A DNA stretch of 22,889 nucleotides, from contig JAJRDJ010000025.1 in NCBI GenBank assembly GCA_028678445.1, positions 1 to 22,889 of the forward strand, given 5' to 3'. The translations under genes were made by a program, and so were the position numbers. The first letter of the stretch is position 1, and every line of letters begins with the position of its first letter. Below, piece after piece: positions 7,494 through 15,103 of this stretch. Source of the stretch: Methylococcaceae bacterium (lineage in GTDB: Bacteria; Pseudomonadota; Gammaproteobacteria; Methylococcales; Methylococcaceae). A model generated the notes under the pieces. That model was not told the DNA's origin, ran no database searches, and worked only from the letters and a program-made list of their open reading frames with translations.

Positions 7494-8574
7494 AATACCT
7501 CCCGTTCACGACATCGCTGGCAATCTGGAAACGTTCGAGTCCGTTGGAGGTGTCCTTGGTGACGGGTGACACGAAACTGACGTTATTGAAAAAATCTGAA
7601 GCTTCAATGCCCTGGATGAGACTGGACGCGGAAGGCGATTGGCCCTGAATGATGATTCTACGGTTCATGAACTGCATTCCGTTCAGCCAGGTACCATCGG
7701 GGATGACGCGGGACAGTTCTTCCAGGGTGTCGACCAGTACGGGCTCTGTATGTTTCTTATCCTGCAGGAACCGGGCCTGATGCAGCAGTTTTTCCGACTC
7801 CTCGCGCATGGCTTCGACTTCCTGGGCGATCTTCGCCGTCTTTTTGACTTCCCCCTGCAGGCGGTTGGCCTCCGTGCGGGCAGACCAGATGGGCAGGGCA
7901 ATCAAGAGGGTGATCAGGCTGAATAGGATGATGCCCAGAGTGCCGTTGATCAGGCCAGGCCAGCGGCTTTGCGGGGGTTTGAATTTGTCGGGCAGCAGGT
8001 TGTAACCGCCGGGTTTGGCATCGCCCGCCAGGTAGACAATGTCGGGGCGCCAGCCGGCCGCGGCCAGTTCATCCAGCAAGGCATCCAGCTTGGCGCGCGG
8101 TGTCAGGATCAAATCCACCAGAATCTGCCGGGTGGCCTTCAGGCGACTGACGATAACAGTGCTGAAATAGACTTGGTCGCTCTTGAAAGGGGTCATGCGG
8201 TCCATCTCGAACGAAACGACCTGCCTCAGGTTTTCCTCTGCCGCCATCGGCAGCTTGAACTGTTTGCGCAGCCCCTGAGCACCCGTGAGCCTGAGCGCGG
8301 TTTTGGCCTCGGACAGGGCAGCATTTTCCTGTAGATACTGTGTACGGCTTTCTCCGCCTGTTTCATCCAGCAGCAAATGCACCAGCTCGGCCTCACCGGT
8401 GGGCCGGAGATGGGACAAGGACACGCCATGCTCGTCACGGGTCAGGACCAGATACTCGGCGGCGCCGCCAAACAGCTTCTGCACCCCCGAGGGGACCATC
8501 GAGAGGAGTTCGCCAATCCACCATTGGTAGAACTGGCTGAGCTGTGTGCCGAATGGGGTATCGAACTTGAGCAT
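7477..8574 (-). CDS. gspL: Type II secretion inner-membrane protein GspL (PilM/PilN-like)
   Basis: GspL links the cytoplasmic ATPase GspE to the inner-membrane platform. From the ATG at 8574 it has 365 residues. The first 230 or so are a cytoplasmic actin-like region of the GspL/PilM kind (KLFGGAAEYLVLTRDEHGV, then QVVSFEMDRMTPFKSDQVYFSTVI). One membrane helix follows (LINGTLGIILFSLITLLIALPIW), then a coiled coil (ARTEANRLQGEVKKTAKIAQ) and a PilN-type periplasmic domain (LSRVIPDGTWLNGMQF...IIIQGQSPSASSLIQGIEAS...VSFVSPVTKD). The C-terminal PilN resemblance is typical of the Xanthomonas-type secretion cluster. The frame extends upstream to 8688, but that stretch overlaps gspK and looks like non-coding Arg/Pro/His sequence. 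Its last codons overlap the probable gspM start. Confidence 0.9.
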   Translation of the reverse strand: MLKFDTPFGTQLSQFYQWWIGELLSMVPSGVQKLFGGAAEYLVLTRDEHGVSLSHLRPTGEAELVHLLLDETGGESRTQYLQENAALSEAKTALRLTGAQGLRKQFKLPMAAEENLRQVVSFEMDRMTPFKSDQVYFSTVIVSRLKATRQILVDLILTPRAKLDALLDELAAAGWRPDIVYLAGDAKPGGYNLLPDKFKPPQSRWPGLINGTLGIILFSLITLLIALPIWSARTEANRLQGEVKKTAKIAQEVEAMREESEKLLHQARFLQDKKHTEPVLVDTLEELSRVIPDGTWLNGMQFMNRRIIIQGQSPSASSLIQGIEASDFFNNVSFVSPVTKDTSNGLERFQIASDVVNGRYSEKPH

Positions 8575-8623
8575 GATGTCAATTAAGCGGCGGGCCCTGT
8601 GTGGCCATTGCCGGTGGCGATTC

Positions 8624-9538
8624 CTATGGGTTTGACTTGGCAGGCAGGAGGGTGGGTTTCCAGCGGAGTACCGTGAACGGCGCGCCATCGGCGCCCGGCC
8701 CTCTGCGGATGGTTGCCAGGACGCCAGCCCCTTGCTGATCCTGGATCTCGGCTACCGCCGATACGGTGTAGGCCATGTCGCTGGACCCGCCAAACGCCAT
8801 GCCGGGAACCGGCGGGAGGGAAGCCAGTGCGCCGCCCGCCGCCGCACTCAAACGCCGCTGCTGCAGGTAATTTTCCAATGCCGCCACGTCACCGCCCATC
8901 AGCGGCAACAGTATTTCTTTGGGTGCCTTGGCCGGATTCAGACCCTCCTCGCCTGTGTATAGGGTAAACCAGCTCTCCAGTTTTCGATACAGTTCCGGTG
9001 TAATTCCCATCACCCCGCGCAGTTCATCCATGATCAGAAAGTTGCGATTCTGGGGCGGCGACTGCAGGCGCCGGGCCAGATAATCCTCGGCCTCGGCGCC
9101 ATGGGCCCGCTTCAAGTCATCCGGGTCGCGCCAGTCCATGATCGCGTCGGCCAGCTGCGCGGCCAGTTCCTCATTCTGGCCAGCCAGCTTGAATACAGTC
9201 TTGAGCGTAAGCTCCTGCGCGGCATTGAGGTCGATCTTGCCGCCCTCGTCCATGATGCGGATTTTGACGCGGGCGCCTTCGACCTGCCAGACGTAGGGAG
9301 TGCCGTCGGCCTGCCAGCGTTTTTTCGGGTCCGGCAGGCTCAGCATCAGCATGGCGTAATTCACCCCGCCCTCGGCGAGCGCGAGGGCCTTGGAGCGCTC
9401 ATGGGCATGGCTCAGGATGCCGGCTTCGCGCTGCGTGGACAGGGCGAAACTGCCGGCCATGATGGTCATCAGGCTGATGACCCAGAGGACCATGACCAGC
9501 GCCATGCCGGCTTCGCGAGGTGGGCGGGGTGCGGTCAA
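8624..9538 (-). CDS. gspK: Type II secretion minor pseudopilin GspK
   Basis: GspK is the large minor pseudopilin that caps the pseudopilus tip with GspI and GspJ. The 304 residues match the usual size (about 300-330). The prepilin signal is EAG/MALVMVLWVISLMTIM, with cleavage expected after Gly11. The +5 position carries Val, not the Glu seen in other pseudopilins, as is normal for GspK. The globular part has the expected segments: GKIDLNAAQELTLKTVFKLAG, DAIMDWRDPDD, the Asn-rich core and ITPELYRKLESWFTLYTGEEGLNPAKAPKEIL, and a C-terminal AYTVSAVAEI strand. Start is TTG at 9538, four bases after the gspJ stop, so translation is coupled. GspL begins 49 bases after the stop. Confidence 0.93.
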   Translation of the reverse strand: MTAPRPPREAGMALVMVLWVISLMTIMAGSFALSTQREAGILSHAHERSKALALAEGGVNYAMLMLSLPDPKKRWQADGTPYVWQVEGARVKIRIMDEGGKIDLNAAQELTLKTVFKLAGQNEELAAQLADAIMDWRDPDDLKRAHGAEAEDYLARRLQSPPQNRNFLIMDELRGVMGITPELYRKLESWFTLYTGEEGLNPAKAPKEILLPLMGGDVAALENYLQQRRLSAAAGGALASLPPVPGMAFGGSSDMAYTVSAVAEIQDQQGAGVLATIRRGPGADGAPFTVLRWKPTLLPAKSNP

Positions 9539-9542
9539 GGGT

Positions 9543-10199
9543 TTATCTCAGCATGAGTGTTCGGGGGGCGATCATCACTGTCGGCCAGGGGTCCTCGCCC
9601 TCCCGCTCGATATCGATGCGGATCAGGGTAGGTAACTGGTAATCGCTCCAGGTATCGGTCCATTTGCCGATTGGTCCACCGGGAGGTGGTGCGTTGCCGC
9701 CGGTCGTTTCGGGGCCGTAATAGCTGAAGGCGATGTTCCTGACCTCTTCGACGATAGCCAGGTCATCGATGGGCTTGGGTTCCGTTTTGCTCTGATTCGG
9801 GTCGGACTGATAGGGTACGATCGAAACCCGCAAGGCCCGGTTGTCGTCCTGACCCGCTACATACAGCTTGAAACGGTAGAGACCGCCGCCCTCCAGCTGA
9901 TCGGGGAGTGGCGCCACATAGGACAGCGTGCTGGCGGTGCCGCGAAACGCGGGCTCCATTTCGCCATTTTTGTTGACGCCGGAAACCGGCAACAGGCTGG
10001 CGATATGGCGGCGCAGAAAACTTTCGACGATGAACAGCCGGCTGGCCTTGGCCATTCGCTCTTCACCGGCCTCCCAGCTATCGGCGCCGATGCGCAGGCT
10101 GCCGGTCAGCAGCAACATCATGATCCCCAGAAGAGCTGTCGCCAGCAGGACTTCGATCAGAGTGAAGCCCTTATGGAAAGAGTTGAAGCGCCGGACCAT
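9543..10199 (-). CDS. gspJ: Type II secretion minor pseudopilin GspJ
   Basis: GspJ is a minor pseudopilin of the tip complex. The 218-residue product has the prepilin signal NSFHKG/FTLIEVLLATALLGIM, with cleavage after Gly11 and Glu at +5 of the mature chain. A globular domain follows with LRRHIASLLPVSGV, the strand YRFKLYVAGQDDNRALRVS and VRNIAFSYYGPE. The chain ends in WPTVMIAPRTLMLR. The ATG at 10199 overlaps the gspI stop as TGATG, the standard translational coupling arrangement. A TTG one codon upstream (10202) is also in frame but unnecessary. Length and position between I and K fit the family. Confidence 0.92.
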   Translation of the reverse strand: MVRRFNSFHKGFTLIEVLLATALLGIMMLLLTGSLRIGADSWEAGEERMAKASRLFIVESFLRRHIASLLPVSGVNKNGEMEPAFRGTASTLSYVAPLPDQLEGGGLYRFKLYVAGQDDNRALRVSIVPYQSDPNQSKTEPKPIDDLAIVEEVRNIAFSYYGPETTGGNAPPPGGPIGKWTDTWSDYQLPTLIRIDIEREGEDPWPTVMIAPRTLMLR

Positions 10200-10633
10200 C
10201 AATTGAAGCCTCCCCCGGGTTTGTCAGGTATCAGGCGTAGTGTCTTCAGGTCGAAGGCACGCGGGTCCAGCTCGTCACCCCATTCAACCGTCAGGTCCAC
10301 CCAGAAAGGTTTGAAGCCGAGCTGTTGCTCGCCGCCGAGGAGACCCTGATCGAAAGGATAAGGATGGACATTAATGTGCCAGTGGTACCCGCCAGGCAGC
10401 TCGCCTTCGGTGATGCCGGGTTGCAGTGGCGATTCCACACCCGCTTTGGCCATGAGGGACTCGGCAGTCAGGATGGCGCGGGAATATTCATCCGCGGTGG
10501 CGGCGATATGCCCGCCGCCGGCAAAAATGCGCAGCAGCACCCCGAGCGATAGTGACAGAATGGAAAATGCCACGAGGATTTCGAGCAGCGAAAATCCGCC
10601 CTGGCGTGCGCGTGGGCTACTGATCACTATCAT
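10199..10633 (-). CDS. gspI: Type II secretion minor pseudopilin GspI
   Basis: GspI is the minor pseudopilin thought to start assembly of the tip complex. The product is 144 residues from the ATG at 10633 (typical GspI is about 120-135), with the signal SSPRARQGG/FSLLEILVAFSILSLSLG, cleavage after Gly13 and Glu at +5. The mature region includes EYSRAILTAESLMAKAG, a typical GspI helix, then GGYHWHINVHPY and a terminal TLRLIPDKPGGGFN. A start at 10654 would add seven residues and overlap gspH further. The ATG at 10633 lies inside the end of gspH, which stops at 10617, so the genes overlap by about 17 bases. Confidence 0.92.
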   Translation of the reverse strand: MIVISSPRARQGGFSLLEILVAFSILSLSLGVLLRIFAGGGHIAATADEYSRAILTAESLMAKAGVESPLQPGITEGELPGGYHWHINVHPYPFDQGLLGGEQQLGFKPFWVDLTVEWGDELDPRAFDLKTLRLIPDKPGGGFN

Positions 10634-11270
10634 CTTCACCGATCCGCACTTCACCGGTCAGCCAGTTCACGTCCACCACGCGGGTTTGCTTGGCGGCAAT
10701 CAGAGTCACCCGCCCGCCGGTCGCCGAACCGTCCGGGAAAAATCGAATACGGCCCGTGCCCTCGTCGAGTGTCTCCGTGGTGGTGGTAAAGAGGCCCAGT
10801 TCAATCTCGGGGGGCAGCTTGTAGACTTTGGGACGGTCGCTGACCCGGTAAGTGTGCTGGATCGTATTCAGTTCGAACAGGGCGTCCTGGCCCTTGAGCA
10901 TCGCCTGTCCCCGCGTATGCCGCAGCGCCGAGGCCACATCCCGGGTGGCGGAATAGAGCTGGGCCCGGGCGATGGCGGGGCCAAAGTTGGGGACCAGCGT
11001 GGCCATGACGATGCTGGAAATCACCAGCACGATCAACATCTCGATCAGGGTAAACCCCAAATCGCGGACACCTTCGAGGGTGTCCCTAAGACGGGTGCCA
11101 GATAGCCGAAAGGCGGCTGCCTGTCCGAGTGAATAGCCGCGGTCCGCCCGGTGAGGACAGGGAGTTGGCCGTGTCAACCCCGGCACCTCGGCGCCGGCGT
11201 CCGGCAAAGCCAGACGCCTTCCACCGGGTAGTCGGCGGGCCTCGGGCGGTAGCGGCTCGCGGATGATCAA
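10617..11270 (-). CDS. gspH: Type II secretion minor pseudopilin GspH with a long N-terminal extension
   Basis: GspH is a minor pseudopilin. The core is clear: prepilin signal RDLG/FTLIEMLIVLVISSIVMATLVP, then AQLYSATRDVASALRHTRGQAML, TGRIRFFPDGSATGGRVTL, the last being the hallmark F-x-x-x-G-x-x-x-x-x-x-I/L strand region, and VDVNWLTGEVRI. The only start codon opening the frame is TTG at 11270, which overlaps the gspG stop as TTGA. It gives 217 residues with about 72 before the cleavage Gly, where 5-15 is normal. That extension is Arg/Pro-rich, has no recognisable homology and is DNA full of inverted repeats. The nearest alternative starts in frame (GTG and TTG around 11180) still leave more than 40 residues. 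The core domain is certain; the true start is not. Confidence 0.88.
   Translation of the reverse strand: MIIREPLPPEARRLPGGRRLALPDAGAEVPGLTRPTPCPHRADRGYSLGQAAAFRLSGTRLRDTLEGVRDLGFTLIEMLIVLVISSIVMATLVPNFGPAIARAQLYSATRDVASALRHTRGQAMLKGQDALFELNTIQHTYRVSDRPKVYKLPPEIELGLFTTTTETLDEGTGRIRFFPDGSATGGRVTLIAAKQTRVVDVNWLTGEVRIGEDDSDQ
11120..11218. repeat. Cluster of inverted repeats between gspG and the gspH core
   Basis: Two inverted repeats lie here. GGCGTC-C-GGC at 11196-11205 pairs with GCC-A-GACGCC at 11209-11218 around a three-base AAA loop, with one mismatch. CCTGTCC at 11120-11126 pairs with GGACAGG at 11155-11161. They fall in the frame's anomalous 5' part and look more like an intercistronic structured RNA or inserted repeat than a coding sequence. 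Confidence 0.6.
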
Positions 11271-11716
11271 TCCCAGCTTTTTACGTCCTGATCTTCGCCC
11301 TCGCCGCCCTCGGCGTTATCGGCGCCGAGACTGAAGATATCGTACTTGCCATGCTGACCCGGCAGCACATAGTGATAGGGGTTGTTCCAGGGGTCGGCGG
11401 GCATCTTCTTCTTGCGGAGGTAAGGGCCATTCCAGTACTTGGCGCTGGCGGGCTGCTCGATCAGGGCCGCAAGTCCCTCTTCAGTGCCAGGGTAGCGGCC
11501 GACGTCGAGGCGGTACATATCCAGCGCCGAGGAGAGCTCCTCGATCTGCAGCTTGGCGGTCTTGGTCTTGGATTCGCCCAGGTGCTTGATGACCTGCGGT
11601 CCGACCAGACCGGCCAAAAGGCCGATGATGGCGAGAACAACCAGCAGTTCGATCAGGGTGAAGCCGCGTTGTGCGCGGCGCACGGTGCGTAGACGGTGAT
11701 AGGGTTTATGGTTCAT
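11267..11716 (-). CDS. gspG: Type II secretion major pseudopilin GspG
   Basis: GspG is the main subunit of the pseudopilus that pushes substrates through the secretin. From the ATG at 11716 it has 149 residues, with the signal TVRRAQRG/FTLIELLVVLAIIGLLAGLV, cleavage after Gly18 and Glu at +5. The mature chain keeps the family landmarks: KLQIEELSSALDMYRLDVGRYPGTEEGL, DPWNNPYHYVLPGQHGKYDI and a C-terminal SLGADNAEGGEGEDQDVKSWD, which holds the acidic calcium site. A TTG start at 11746 would only lengthen the leader. A 201-base gap separates it from the gspF stop, the largest gap in the operon, with possible regulatory sequence at 11751-11789. Confidence 0.96.
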   Translation of the reverse strand: MNHKPYHRLRTVRRAQRGFTLIELLVVLAIIGLLAGLVGPQVIKHLGESKTKTAKLQIEELSSALDMYRLDVGRYPGTEEGLAALIEQPASAKYWNGPYLRKKKMPADPWNNPYHYVLPGQHGKYDIFSLGADNAEGGEGEDQDVKSWD

Positions 11717-11750
11717 GGAGTGTCTTGTTGGTTGGACGAGAGGCAATTAA

Positions 11751-11789
11751 AGCAGATCGGTGGCCAGGGAGGGTAATGTCAACCTGGCC
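11751..11789 (-). promoter_or_regulatory. Possible regulatory site upstream of gspG
   Basis: The minus strand carries an inverted repeat, GGCCAGG at 11783-11789 and CCTGGCC at 11762-11768, with a 14-base spacer that contains TTGACA. Overlapping it, CTGGCCACCGATCTGCT (11767-11751) has GG and GC spaced by ten bases, as in a sigma-54 -24/-12 promoter, but the inner bases match the consensus poorly. It lies about 35 bases before the gspG ATG in the only large gap of the operon. An internal promoter or operator for the abundant major pseudopilin would make sense; this is inference. Confidence 0.3.
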
Positions 11790-11917
11790 GAAGTGAGGGC
11801 GGATTTTCCCATTTCACGCGACTTTTCGCGAGTTTCCGTAAATCTTGCTGGAATCTTTAACCTGGCATTGGGACGAGAAAAGGCTATATTGGCACGGGCT
11901 CCGCCCGGCGGAAGTCA

Positions 11918-13135
11918 TTAGAACGCCAGGTCATTCACGCTCAGGATCGCCATCAGGATCGAGATGATGATGCCGCCGATCATGATACCGAGGCCCACGA
12001 TCAGCACCGGTTCCAGGAGGGCCAGCAGCCGCGTGATGGAGATCTTGATCTCCTTGTCGTAGGTGGTTGCGACGCGGTCCAGCATTTCCGGCAGCTGCGC
12101 CGATTCCTCGCCCAGCTTGATCATCTGCATGGCCAGGGACGGGAAGATTTCCGCTTCCATCAGCGGCGCGCTCATGCCGCCGCCTTCCTTGAGGCTGTCG
12201 ACGGCAAGGCCGAGTTTTTGCGCCACCAGCCGGTTGTCCAGCGTGTCCTTGACGATGGACAGCCCGGCCAACAGGGGGACGCCGTTGGTCAGCAGGGTCG
12301 CGAGGGTGCGGCTGAAACTGGCCACCTGAAACTTCAGGATCAGTTCGCCAAACAGGGGTAGCTTCAGCATCCAGCCGTCCCAAATCAGGCGCCGCACCGG
12401 ATCGGAGCGCTGGTAGCGCACCCAGGCGCTGACGACGGCGAAGACGGGGATGGCCGTCCACCACCAGGAGCGGATGGCGGCGGCCGCGCCAACCACGATC
12501 TGCGTCGGGATCGGCAGTTCCTTGCCCGCGCTGTCGAACATTTCAGTGAATTGTGGTACCACGAAGGTGAGCAGCAACAACAGCGAGCTGATCGCCATGA
12601 CCACCAGGATGATGGGATAGATCATCGCCGTGGTGACCGTGTCCCGTAACTCCTTGGAACTGTCGAGATATTGGGTTAGCCGGTCCAGTACCACTTCCAG
12701 CGCACCGCCCGCCTCGCCCGCCCGAATCAGGTTGAGGTAGAAGCGCGAGAATACACCGCCCTGCGCTTCCAGCGCGTCGGACAATTGCGCGCCGCCTTTG
12801 ATCTTCTCCAGGATCTTGCCGATCATGGCGTTGAAGTCCGGTTCCTTGGCGGTCAATTCCAGCAGCACCGAGAGCGCCCGGTCCAGCGGCAGGCCGGCTT
12901 CAAGGAGGGTCAGCAGCTCCCGAGTGAAGAGGGTCACCTGCTTGTGCGAAATTTTTGCGCCACGCTTGCCGAACCGCAGGAACGCGAAGGGGCTGGAACC
13001 CGCCGCCGAAATCCGGATCGGTAACAGTCCGTCTTCCTGCAGATTCAGAATCAGCGCGCTCTCGCTGGGCGCTTCGCGGTCTTCCTCGATGGTTTCACCG
13101 TCGCGATTGACGGCCTTGATATGAAATAGCGGCAT
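11918..13135 (-). CDS. gspF: Type II secretion inner-membrane platform protein GspF
   Basis: GspF is the polytopic core of the inner-membrane platform. At 405 residues it matches the family length. It has two copies of the T2SSF domain. The first (about 70-195) has VTLFTRELLTLLEAGLPLDRAL and FYLNLIRAGEAGGALEVVLDRL, then a membrane helix (MIYPIILVVMAISSLLLLLTFVVPQF). The second (about 275-400) has VASFSRTLATLLTNGVPLLAGL, MIKLGEESAQLPEMLDRVA and the last helix LLEPVLIVGLGIMIGGIII. A further helix lies near 215-235. The start ATG at 13135 follows the gspE stop by 17 bases, so the two are co-transcribed. Confidence 0.97.
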   Translation of the reverse strand: MPLFHIKAVNRDGETIEEDREAPSESALILNLQEDGLLPIRISAAGSSPFAFLRFGKRGAKISHKQVTLFTRELLTLLEAGLPLDRALSVLLELTAKEPDFNAMIGKILEKIKGGAQLSDALEAQGGVFSRFYLNLIRAGEAGGALEVVLDRLTQYLDSSKELRDTVTTAMIYPIILVVMAISSLLLLLTFVVPQFTEMFDSAGKELPIPTQIVVGAAAAIRSWWWTAIPVFAVVSAWVRYQRSDPVRRLIWDGWMLKLPLFGELILKFQVASFSRTLATLLTNGVPLLAGLSIVKDTLDNRLVAQKLGLAVDSLKEGGGMSAPLMEAEIFPSLAMQMIKLGEESAQLPEMLDRVATTYDKEIKISITRLLALLEPVLIVGLGIMIGGIIISILMAILSVNDLAF

Positions 13136-13152
13136 GGTCTCTGAACCCGTGA

Positions 13153-14904
13153 TTAGCTGTCCGAGGTCACGCGCAGGACTTCCTCGACCGTTGTCAGGCC
13201 CTGCACGGCTTTCCGGATGCCATCGTCATACATGGTCTGCATGCCTTCCAACAGGGCCTGTTCCTCGATCTTGCGGGCCTGGGCATTGCTCATCACCAAT
13301 CGCCGGATATCGTCGCTCATCACCAAGAGTTCGGTGATGGCCAGCCGCCCCCGGTAGCCGGTGCCATCGCAGGCTTCACAGCCCTTGGGGTGATAGAGAT
13401 GAATGGTGCGCTCATCGCTGAAATTCCAGAGTTTCAGCTCCGCCGCGACCTCGGGCAGGGGCTCATACATTTCCCGGCAATGCGGGCAGAGCCGCCGGAC
13501 CAGCCGCTGGCCGAGGATGCCGTTCACGGTCGAGGTGATCAGGTAATCCTCCAGTCCCATGTCCAACAGGCGGGTCACGCCGCCCGCCGCGTCATTGGTG
13601 TGCAGGGTCGAGAGGACCAGATGCCCGGTCAGGGCCGATTGCACGGCGATCCGCGCCGTTTCGATGTCGCGCATCTCACCGATCATGATGACGTCAGGGT
13701 CCTGACGGACGATGGAGCGCAGGGCCGAGGCGAAGGTGAGCCCGATTTGCGGCTTGGTCTGAATCTGGTTGACGCCTTCGAGCTGATACTCGACCGGGTC
13801 TTCCACGGTGATGATCTTGCGGTCGGGCGTGTTGATCTTGTGCAGCGCGGTATACAGCGAGGTGCTTTTGCCGCTGCCCGTGGGGCCGGTGATGAGGATG
13901 ATGCCGTGTGGCGTCTCCAGCACGTTAAGGAAGCGTTGGAGTGACTCCCCCTCGAACCCTAATGTACCGAAGTCGAACTTGATGCTCTCCTTATGCAAAA
14001 GGCGGATTACCACGCTCTCGCCATACATCGTCGGCACGGTCGAGACACGCAGGTCCAGTTCCTTGCCCTGTACCTGCAGCTTGATGCGGCCATCCTGCGG
14101 CAGGCGGCGCTCGGCGATGTTCAGCTTGGCCATGATCTTGATGCGTGAAATCACGGCAGCGGTGGAGCGTACTGGCGGCGACTCGATCGCGCGCAGCACG
14201 CCATCGACCCGCAGGCGGACCTTCAGAATCTGCTCGAAGGGCTCGACGTGTATGTCCGAGGCCCGCATTTCCACGGCGCGCTGCATGATGAGGTTCACCA
14301 TGCGAATGACCGGCGCCTCTGATGCCAGATCCTTCAGGTGCTCGACATCGGCCTCGTTGATATCTTCGTCGCTGCCGAAGGTATCGGTAATTTCACCCAT
14401 CAGCGACTTGCCGGGACCCAGTTGCGTCTCCAGGGCCCGGTCGATCTCGGATCCCAGCCCCACCCGCGCCACCACCGGCTTGTCACAGGCCAGCGCGACG
14501 GCGTCGATCAGGGCCTGATCAAAGGGGTCGGTGACCGCGATAACCACCCCGGCATCGTTGGCGGCGAGGCCTACCAGATGATTTTCCTTGAGAAACCGGA
14601 TCGACACGGTTTCTGGTAATGGGGATGAATCCGGATAGTCATCGGGCACCACCAGCGGCAGCCCGCTGACGTCGGCCAGAATTTCGGCCGTGTCCCGCTC
14701 GGAGACGACGCCCAGTTTCACCAGCATATCGGGAATGCGCGCCTCGTCCGTCTGCGCCGCCAGTTTCTGGGCACGGATGATTTCCGTCTCGCGCAGCTTG
14801 CCCCGCGCTACCAGTTCCTGCGCGAAGCGCTGATAGTTGGGAAGCGGCGTGACGGTTTCTTCGGGAAGGGAGGTGGGAGGATTTTCCTTTAATTCAGCGG
14901 CCAA
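13153..14904 (-). CDS. gspE: Type II secretion ATPase GspE
   Basis: GspE is the cytoplasmic hexameric ATPase driving pseudopilus assembly. The 583-residue protein has an N-terminal MshEN-type domain (about 25-160), a linker, and the secretion ATPase domain from about 195. Walker A is GPTGSGKST (340-348), the Asp box includes ITVEDPVEY (365-373), Walker B is DPDVIMIGEMRD (402-413) and the His box is LSTLHTNDA (431-439). The zinc-binding tetracysteine is intact as C473-x-x-C476 and C509-x-x-C512. It starts with TTG at 14904; an in-frame TAA lies just upstream and no ATG occurs before residue 60, so TTG is the best choice though the ribosome site is weak. It heads the operon and faces lpxD across a 199-base gap that must hold both promoters; I could not pick convincing -35/-10 boxes there. 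Confidence 0.96.
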   Translation of the reverse strand: MAAELKENPPTSLPEETVTPLPNYQRFAQELVARGKLRETEIIRAQKLAAQTDEARIPDMLVKLGVVSERDTAEILADVSGLPLVVPDDYPDSSPLPETVSIRFLKENHLVGLAANDAGVVIAVTDPFDQALIDAVALACDKPVVARVGLGSEIDRALETQLGPGKSLMGEITDTFGSDEDINEADVEHLKDLASEAPVIRMVNLIMQRAVEMRASDIHVEPFEQILKVRLRVDGVLRAIESPPVRSTAAVISRIKIMAKLNIAERRLPQDGRIKLQVQGKELDLRVSTVPTMYGESVVIRLLHKESIKFDFGTLGFEGESLQRFLNVLETPHGIILITGPTGSGKSTSLYTALHKINTPDRKIITVEDPVEYQLEGVNQIQTKPQIGLTFASALRSIVRQDPDVIMIGEMRDIETARIAVQSALTGHLVLSTLHTNDAAGGVTRLLDMGLEDYLITSTVNGILGQRLVRRLCPHCREMYEPLPEVAAELKLWNFSDERTIHLYHPKGCEACDGTGYRGRLAITELLVMSDDIRRLVMSNAQARKIEEQALLEGMQTMYDDGIRKAVQGLTTVEEVLRVTSDS

Positions 14905-15103
14905 GCGGGGGGGTGTCTCAATTTAGTTTAGTCAATCGACGACAGAGCGGGTACGTCAGGTATTGCTAGAATTTCAAGTTTACACGAAATGCCGAAGCTC
15001 CCCATGGATCAACGCGGCTCCCGAGGAATGCTTACGATGTGCCACAAGAAAGCCCCTTCCTATATCATGGTATGCGTTCATTCTGACAACGCCAACTCTT
15101 GCC

